Assembly: GCA_047627915.1 (NCBI GenBank)
Contig: JBLHTZ010000055.1
Coordinates: 1-15,279, forward strand
Direction of reading: 5' to 3'
Origin: NORP294 sp047627915
Lineage (GTDB): Bacteria > Bacteroidota > Bacteroidia > Flavobacteriales_E > Vicingaceae
Length of the DNA: 15,279 bases
Shown here piece by piece: positions 14,419 through 15,279 of this stretch (position 1 is its first letter; each line of letters starts with the position of its first letter). The notes under the pieces are model-generated. The model ran no database searches. It was not told the origin of the DNA and saw only the letters and a list, made by a program, of their open reading frames with translations. The position numbers were made by a program, and so were the translations under genes.

Positions 14419-15279
14419 TTATTTTTTATAGAAATCAATTATAATAGAAGCCAATTCTCCGCCAATTCTATCTTGTGCTTCTAATGTTGCAGCTCCAATG
14501 TGAGGGCTTAATGAAATTTTTGAATGAGTTAATAAATCTGCTCTAGGATTAGGCTCATTAATAAAAACATCTAATGCTGCATGAGCAATCTTGCCTGAAT
14601 CCAAAGCGGCTATTAAAGCGTCTTCATCGATTGAGCCACCTCGGGCAGCATTTAAGATCACAGCCCCATCTTTCATTGCATTGAATTCATCTGTTCCAAT
14701 TACTGGCTTGTCTGTGCTTGGAATGTGAATACTTAGGAAGTCGGATTGACTTAATAGGTCATCTTTAGTGCAACCTTCTACTTGAACCGACACCTTTTGT
14801 CCACCAATAGATAAATCAATGTTAAAAGGTCCTGCAGTAGTGTCGCATGCCAAAACATTCATTCCACAACCCAGAGCATAGCTCGCAAGTGCTTGACCTA
14901 TTCTGCCAAATCCTAGAATTCCAAGAGTTTTACCTCTTAGCTCTATTCCTTTTGCATATTTCTTTTTCAACACTTTGAATTCAGAAACACCGTTAACGGG
15001 CATTTCTCTATTAGAGTCATATAAAAAACGAACAGCACCAAATAAATGAGCCATTACTAATTCAGCAACTGACTGAGAAGAAGATGCAGGAGTGTTAAAA
15101 ACATTAACGCCTTTAGATCTGCCATATTCAACATCGATGTTATCCATTCCAACACCACCACGACCAATCATTTTTATTCCTGGGCAAGCATCAAAAATGT
15201 CTTTTCTAATTTTTGTTGCCGAACGAACTAAAATTACTTCGTAACCTTCGTTGTTAATTGCATTAATTAAATTTTCTTG
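14419..15279 (-). CDS. serA: D-3-phosphoglycerate dehydrogenase, 5' end outside window
   Basis: The frame is open to the right edge, giving 286 residues; the first roughly 30 residues are missing. This D-2-hydroxyacid dehydrogenase should oxidise 3-phosphoglycerate with NAD, the first step of serine synthesis. Visible features are the substrate-side RGGVGMDNID block, the NAD-binding GILGFGRIG, catalytic Arg in NAARGGSIDEDAL, Glu in INEPNP and His in LSPHIGAATLEAQDRIG (about residues 213, 242 and 260 of the visible part). It ends soon after, so it is the short form without a C-terminal ACT domain, as is common in Bacteroidota. Other 2-hydroxyacid dehydrogenases share this fold, so substrate assignment relies on the close match and on the DUF1015 neighbour. 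A terminator follows its stop. Confidence 0.88.
   Translation of the reverse strand, partial: QENLINAINNEGYEVILVRSATKIRKDIFDACPGIKMIGRGGVGMDNIDVEYGRSKGVNVFNTPASSSQSVAELVMAHLFGAVRFLYDSNREMPVNGVSEFKVLKKKYAKGIELRGKTLGILGFGRIGQALASYALGCGMNVLACDTTAGPFNIDLSIGGQKVSVQVEGCTKDDLLSQSDFLSIHIPSTDKPVIGTDEFNAMKDGAVILNAARGGSIDEDALIAALDSGKIAHAALDVFINEPNPRADLLTHSKISLSPHIGAATLEAQDRIGGELASIIIDFYKK

Overview
This is an ordinary-looking, AT-rich chromosomal segment of a Bacteroidota bacterium, most likely from the Flavobacteriia. The clade call rests on gliding-motility ABC transporter genes (gldF, gldG), two proteins with C-terminal type IX secretion (T9SS) sorting domains, and several upstream copies of TAnnTTTG, the -7 promoter element typical of the phylum. 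No phage, IS, CRISPR array, tRNA or rRNA is visible. Genes are packed tightly, many with 1-11 bp overlaps, and no stretch above 300 bases lacks a gene.

Layout from left to right. Positions 1-3026 (minus): gldF, gldG and the 5' part of a DUF4340-like gene form one coupled operon for a membrane ABC system. Positions 3161-5633 (plus): lysC and lysA, the first and last steps of the aspartate-to-lysine route, one base apart. Positions 5688-8096 (plus): a secreted M1 zinc aminopeptidase with a helical, HEAT-like C-terminus. Positions 8086-8975 (minus): a small S4 RNA-binding protein overlapping a secreted T9SS-sorted protein. Positions 9046-9858 (plus): an exported DUF3108 protein. Positions 9855-10660 (minus): a HEAT-repeat protein coupled to a DUF493 (YbeD-like) protein. 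Positions 10740-12354 (minus): a secreted DNRLRE/T9SS protein overlapping a class I methyltransferase. Positions 12414-14329 (minus): a DUF1015 protein followed by the PLP-homeostasis protein YggS. Positions 14419-15279 (minus): most of a phosphoglycerate dehydrogenase, cut by the right window edge and followed by a rho-independent terminator.

Metabolically the window holds pieces of amino-acid biosynthesis (lysine/diaminopimelate, probably serine, PLP homeostasis), interleaved with envelope and secretion genes. I found no clearly new multi-gene system. The best leads are modest: the DUF4340 partner of GldFG, the DUF1015 protein with a DGHHR motif beside serA, the HEAT-DUF493 pair, and a possible leaderless S4 transcript. 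Several start sites need correction: lysC, gldG and the DUF3108 gene start at internal ATGs, while the methyltransferase and DUF1015 genes appear to start with TTG.
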